Shown here one piece after another: positions 61,248 through 64,000 of a stretch of 64,000 nt of DNA (position 1 is the stretch's first letter; each line of letters opens with the position of its first letter). The stretch is from assembly GCF_046054155.1 (NCBI RefSeq), contig NZ_JBEQCT010000003.1, positions 1 to 64,000 on the forward strand. The letters run 5' to 3'. A model generated the notes under the pieces. That model made no database searches, was not told where the DNA came from, and was given only the letters and a program-made list of their open reading frames with translations. The position numbers and the translations under genes are program-made. The stretch is from Celerinatantimonas yamalensis. Lineage in GTDB: Bacteria; Pseudomonadota; Gammaproteobacteria; Enterobacterales; Celerinatantimonadaceae.

Positions 61248-61928
61248 TTACATGCGAATCATTACTTGACCGACCGATTTAATCAGCGCCGTGATGACAC
61301 GCTGGGATTGGTTATTCCTTACCCTAATCGTATCACCAACGAGACCATCCGCCAATGCTGTTCCACCGGCGCTAATATAGAAACCTTTGCCTGAAGCGAC
61401 AATTTTTACTGTATCGCCTCGACAAACTATGCAAATATCATACCCAGTTAATGGACTATTTCGATTGACTCGTCTTTTTAGTTTCGCTCCAAGCAGCGAA
61501 TTAATATCACTATAGTAAGAACCAAAGATCTGAGTTTGATCGATGTAGCTAACCGTGAGATCACTACTATCGAGCATATCTCCAGAGTTAGCCGTGTTTT
61601 TCATCGTGACGACCGGAATCAGCGTTTTGACTTTAACCGGAACATAGAGCCGAAAATTGTTACTCTCATCACAAGTGACACGTACCGTGTTGTCTTTTCG
61701 GATCTCATTGTTGGTCAAGTAGTAATGAAAGGTTTTGCATTGCTGAAAATTTGTCCTAGGGTCGATATTAGCCGCAACCACTTGTGCGCGTTGAAATGGC
61801 TTCAGTGAAACCTGATTTTTTACGAAAGCAGTTGCTTGCTGGCGGATTGTCGCCGCTGTTTTATTGGCTGCTAATGTGTTAAAACTTAAGCATAATAGTA
61901 TAATTGGGCATAAAATATGTTTAATCAT
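61248..61928 (-). CDS. flgA: Flagellar basal-body P-ring chaperone FlgA
   Basis: This 226-residue periplasmic protein has a signal peptide (MIKHILCPIILLCLSFNTLA). A SAF-type domain contains MKNTANSGDMLDSSDLTVSY, and the C-terminal KIVASGKGFYISAGGTALAD leads to ITALIKSVGQVMIRM. It helps P-ring protein FlgI assemble. The ATG at 61928 gives the cleanest signal peptide; the GTG at 61952 is an alternative. It lies divergently from cheV and upstream of flgM on the same strand. Confidence 0.9.
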   Translation of the reverse strand: MIKHILCPIILLCLSFNTLAANKTAATIRQQATAFVKNQVSLKPFQRAQVVAANIDPRTNFQQCKTFHYYLTNNEIRKDNTVRVTCDESNNFRLYVPVKVKTLIPVVTMKNTANSGDMLDSSDLTVSYIDQTQIFGSYYSDINSLLGAKLKRRVNRNSPLTGYDICIVCRGDTVKIVASGKGFYISAGGTALADGLVGDTIRVRNNQSQRVITALIKSVGQVMIRM

Positions 61929-61999
61929 TTTAAATTTCAGTCGATATATCACGGAGAATGTTTAAGCTTTTGTCTATGCTTTAATAGATGTTCACTTTT

Positions 62000-62016
62000 C
62001 GGCAACGGTATAGCTG
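62000..62016 (+). promoter_or_regulatory. Possible sigma-54 promoter of cheV
   Basis: CGGCAACGGTATAGCTG has GG at 62001-62002 and GC at 62013-62014, ten bases between, but the -24 and -12 boxes otherwise fit poorly. It lies 89 bp upstream of cheV, in the flgA-cheV divergent region. Confidence 0.35.
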
Positions 62017-62104
62017 TCAATATTATGACTTTTTTGCGTTGCATCTGACGTTTTAATGATAGCACGCAAAAGTTGTGCCTTTTGTTCAAGGAGAGATAAA
62101 TAGC

Positions 62105-63019
62105 ATGGCGGGAATTCTTGATTCGGTAAACCAACGGACTCAGTTGGTCGGACAAAACCGGTTAGAGTTATTATTGTTTCGCTTAAATGGCTCCCAGCGT
62201 TACGGTATTAATGTGTTTAAAGTCAAAGAAGTGTTGCAATGTCCGCCGTTAACGGTGTTGCCGAAGTTAAACTCGGTCGTTCGGGGCGTGGCACATATTC
62301 GAGGGCAAACGATTTCAATTATTGATTTGAGCCGAGCAACTGGAGGTGCGGCTATTCAAGACTTGACTAAGGCTTTTGTTATTATTGCTGAATATAATCG
62401 CTCTGTGCAGGGGTTCTTGGTCGGTTCGGTTGAACGAATCATCAATATGAACTGGGAGAATATTTTACCGCCACCTAAAGGGGCAGGTAAATTCAACTAT
62501 TTGACTGCTGTCACTGAGGTTGAAAAAGAGTTGGTTTCCATTCTTGATGTAGAGAAAATCTTAGATGAAATTTCTCCATTTCCAACGGATGTAAGTGCCA
62601 GTATTATTGATGCGGCGCCAGCATCTATCCATGATAAAAAAATCTTGGTTGCTGATGATTCCTCGGTAGCACGTAATCAGGTCAAGCGTGCTGTGACTTC
62701 GTTGGGCATTGAAGTGGATCTTTGTAAAGATGGTAAGGAAGCGTTGAACTTACTTAAAGAGACGGTTAAAACCCGGCCCATTGAGGAGGTTTATTCATTG
62801 GTTATCTCTGATATTGAGATGCCTGAGATGGATGGCTACACATTGACGGCTGCAATTCGTTCTGATCCTGCACTGCGGGGATTAAAAGTGATTTTGCATA
62901 CATCCTTAAGTGGGGTCTTTAACCAAGCGATGGTTGATAAAGTGGGAGCAAATGCTTTTATTGCCAAGTTTAACCCTGATGAATTAGCTTCGGCTGTTCG
63001 TGAATCCATTGAAAATTAG
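62105..63019 (+). CDS. cheV: Chemotaxis protein CheV
   Basis: This 304-residue protein has an N-terminal CheW domain (about 15-160, RLNGSQRYGINVFKVKEVLQ and VVRGVAHIRGQTISIIDLSR) and a C-terminal receiver (about 175-300). The receiver shows the pocket VADDSSVARNQ, phospho-Asp in ISDIEMPEMDGY, switch LHTSLSG and Lys in AKFNP. It couples receptors to CheA and adapts signalling by phosphorylation. The ATG at 62105 follows AAGGAGAG. It lies 18 bp before cheR, as in Vibrio. Confidence 0.95.
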   Translation: MAGILDSVNQRTQLVGQNRLELLLFRLNGSQRYGINVFKVKEVLQCPPLTVLPKLNSVVRGVAHIRGQTISIIDLSRATGGAAIQDLTKAFVIIAEYNRSVQGFLVGSVERIINMNWENILPPPKGAGKFNYLTAVTEVEKELVSILDVEKILDEISPFPTDVSASIIDAAPASIHDKKILVADDSSVARNQVKRAVTSLGIEVDLCKDGKEALNLLKETVKTRPIEEVYSLVISDIEMPEMDGYTLTAAIRSDPALRGLKVILHTSLSGVFNQAMVDKVGANAFIAKFNPDELASAVRESIEN

Positions 63020-63037
63020 AGAGTAGGTATTTAGCGA

Positions 63038-63859
63038 GTGAAAGAGCTTTCGGACGAATTGTATCTTCAATTTAGCAGCTTCTTAGAGCAGCAATGCGGT
63101 ATCGTCTTAGGAAATAACAAACAATATTTGGTCAAAAGTCGCCTCTCGCCATTGGTTTCGAAATTCCAATCTGGCAGTTTGAGTGAATTGATCAAGCAAG
63201 CCATGAGTTTGCGCGAGCGTAATATTCGCGCCGAGGTCGTGGATGCGATGACCACCAATGAAACGCTCTGGTTTCGTGATAGTTATCCGTTTCAGTTGCT
63301 TGGTGATCGTTTGTTGCCTGAGTTGGTCGAGGCGCGCCGGGGAATTAAGATCTGGTCTGCGGCTTGTTCTTCGGGCCAAGAGCCATATTCTATTTCGATG
63401 ATCGTGCAAGAGTTCCAACGTCGTCGTCCTGGTGCGCTCAGTAGTGTTCAGATTACGGGGACTGATATTTCACCATCGATGCTTGAACATTGTAAAAAAG
63501 GTGAGTATGACGCTCTCGCCTTAGCGCGGGGCTTATCACCTGAGCGCAAACGGCAATTTTTTGAGGATGTTGGACATGGGCGTTTTCGTATCAATGAGCA
63601 GGTGCGTCGCTGTGTGAATTTTCGACCACTTAATTTGTTGGATAGCTACGCATCATTAGGTAAATTTGACATTATATTTTGCCGAAATGTGCTGATCTAT
63701 TTTTCAGCAGAGCTGAAATCGAAAATTCTTAACCAGTTTGCAGGGGCGTTGAATCCGAAAGGCTACTTGCTTTTGGGGGCCTCTGAATCACTCACTGGAT
63801 TAACCGACCGATTTGAAATGGTACGTTGTAATCCAGGGATTATTTATCGACTGAAATAA
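63038..63859 (+). CDS. cheR: Chemotaxis protein methyltransferase CheR
   Basis: This 273-residue SAM-dependent enzyme has an N-terminal helical domain (1-75) and a methyltransferase domain with IKIWSAACSSGQEPYSISM (about 107-125), VQITGTDISPSMLEHCKKGE and FDIIFCRNVLIYFSAEL. It methylates glutamates on chemoreceptors, working against CheB. The start is GTG. A terminator-like hairpin follows, and then a sigma-54 promoter at the window end. Confidence 0.95.
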   Translation: MKELSDELYLQFSSFLEQQCGIVLGNNKQYLVKSRLSPLVSKFQSGSLSELIKQAMSLRERNIRAEVVDAMTTNETLWFRDSYPFQLLGDRLLPELVEARRGIKIWSAACSSGQEPYSISMIVQEFQRRRPGALSSVQITGTDISPSMLEHCKKGEYDALALARGLSPERKRQFFEDVGHGRFRINEQVRRCVNFRPLNLLDSYASLGKFDIIFCRNVLIYFSAELKSKILNQFAGALNPKGYLLLGASESLTGLTDRFEMVRCNPGIIYRLK

Positions 63860-63882
63860 ATTCATTGTTGTTGGCGGATGTG

Positions 63883-63921
63883 GCAAGGCGGAAAGTTTTG
63901 CCGCTTTGCTGTCCCTTTTTT
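63883..63921 (+). terminator. Terminator downstream of cheR
   Basis: GCAAGGCGG (63883-63891) and CCGCTTTGC (63901-63909) form a 9-bp stem with one G-T pair and a nine-base loop, followed by a T run near 63916-63921. Confidence 0.6.
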
Positions 63922-63983
63922 GCCGCTTCCTCTATACCCAATCATATTCAAGATGTTTTCCCCCTAACGTCAACTTTTTGTAA

Positions 63984-64000
63984 TGGCATGTTAGTTGCAT
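63984..64000 (+). promoter_or_regulatory. Sigma-54 promoter at the window end, probably of the flgB operon
   Basis: TGGCATGTTAGTTGCAT has -24 GG at 63985-63986 and -12 GC at 63997-63998 with ten bases between, a near-consensus sigma-54 promoter. In Vibrio the flgBCDEFGHIJ operon follows cheR, so it is likely the downstream gene, which lies outside the window. Confidence 0.8.

Noticed and set aside
1..64000. CRISPR arrays, tRNA genes, prophage or intact insertion sequences
   Set aside because: No regularly spaced direct repeats, no cloverleaf with a GGTTCGAATC-type arm, and no integrase, transposase or phage structural gene were seen on reading both strands.

Overview
The window is chromosomal DNA of a motile, polar-flagellate-type gammaproteobacterium. 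It most resembles the Vibrionales/Aeromonadales/Alteromonadales side of the class. Supporting evidence is gene order shared with Vibrio (iscRSUA-hscBA-fdx-iscX-pepB-ndk; flgO-flgP / flgN-flgM-flgA / cheV-cheR), a TonB2-type energy system with TtpC and a DUF3450 protein, and pspF//pspABC. A relative such as Celerinatantimonas would fit, but that is a guess. No prophage, CRISPR array, intact insertion sequence or tRNA gene was seen.

Layout. 1-153: 3' end of a 5S rRNA gene (end of an rrn operon) and its terminator. 505-781: a frameshifted remnant of a filamentous-haemagglutinin repeat protein. 923-1942: a PTS-EIIC/PfoR-like membrane protein. 2091-14520: a conserved block in which suhB and trmJ, divergent neighbours in E. 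coli, are separated by a dctPQM TRAP transporter operon. It continues into iscR (behind two abutting IscR sites), iscSUA-hscBA-fdx-iscX, pepB and ndk. 14574-21943: an L-rhamnose island made of an Fe-dependent lactaldehyde reductase and a single RhaS-type regulator on the minus strand, and divergent rhaB-rhaA-rhaD-rhaT-rhaM behind two CRP-like sites. 22652-27960: cyclic-di-GMP and light sensing, with an EAL protein, a nucleotidyltransferase-like gene, and a bacteriophytochrome-GGDEF-EAL protein overlapping its heme oxygenase. 28041-33243: single genes (fructokinase, aminotransferase, GNAT) and an AraC regulator beside an extra FabA-like dehydratase. 33433-36092: the phage-shock system pspF // pspA-pspB-pspC with a sigma-54 promoter. 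36570-41239: a minus-strand cluster yhhQ-pncB-nadE-btuR (queuosine precursor uptake, NAD salvage and synthesis, cobalamin adenosylation) headed by a promoter and a probable preQ1-I riboswitch. 41587-42582: a secreted GH53 galactanase behind a LacI-type palindrome. 43391-48487: a hypothetical membrane protein, an APC-type permease and a Cache-domain chemoreceptor. 49864-54720: an iron-regulated TonB2 operon with a Fur-box-like site. 55140-55949: xthA. 56105-64000: the start of a flagellar and chemotaxis cluster, with sigma-54 promoters before flgO and at the window end (presumably flgB) and an exact sigma-28 promoter before flgM.

How the parts work together. The isc block makes Fe-S clusters under IscR feedback. 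The rha block turns rhamnose into DHAP plus lactaldehyde, which the Fe-dependent dehydrogenase can reduce. BphO makes biliverdin for BphP, whose output controls cyclic-di-GMP. The TonB2 operon powers outer-membrane iron uptake. The flagellar cluster shows a sigma-54 then sigma-28 hierarchy.

I did not find a system I can call undescribed. The best candidates for a second look are the preQ1-headed queuosine/NAD/cobalamin cluster with a palindrome before pncB, the AraC-FabA pair, the second FlgO-family lipoprotein with a TPR response regulator beside it, and a short repeat at about 60.1-60.3 kb with a diverged relative at 42.95 kb. About 1.4 kb (48.5-49.9 kb) and 1.1 kb (43.9-45.0 kb) hold no gene I can recognise.
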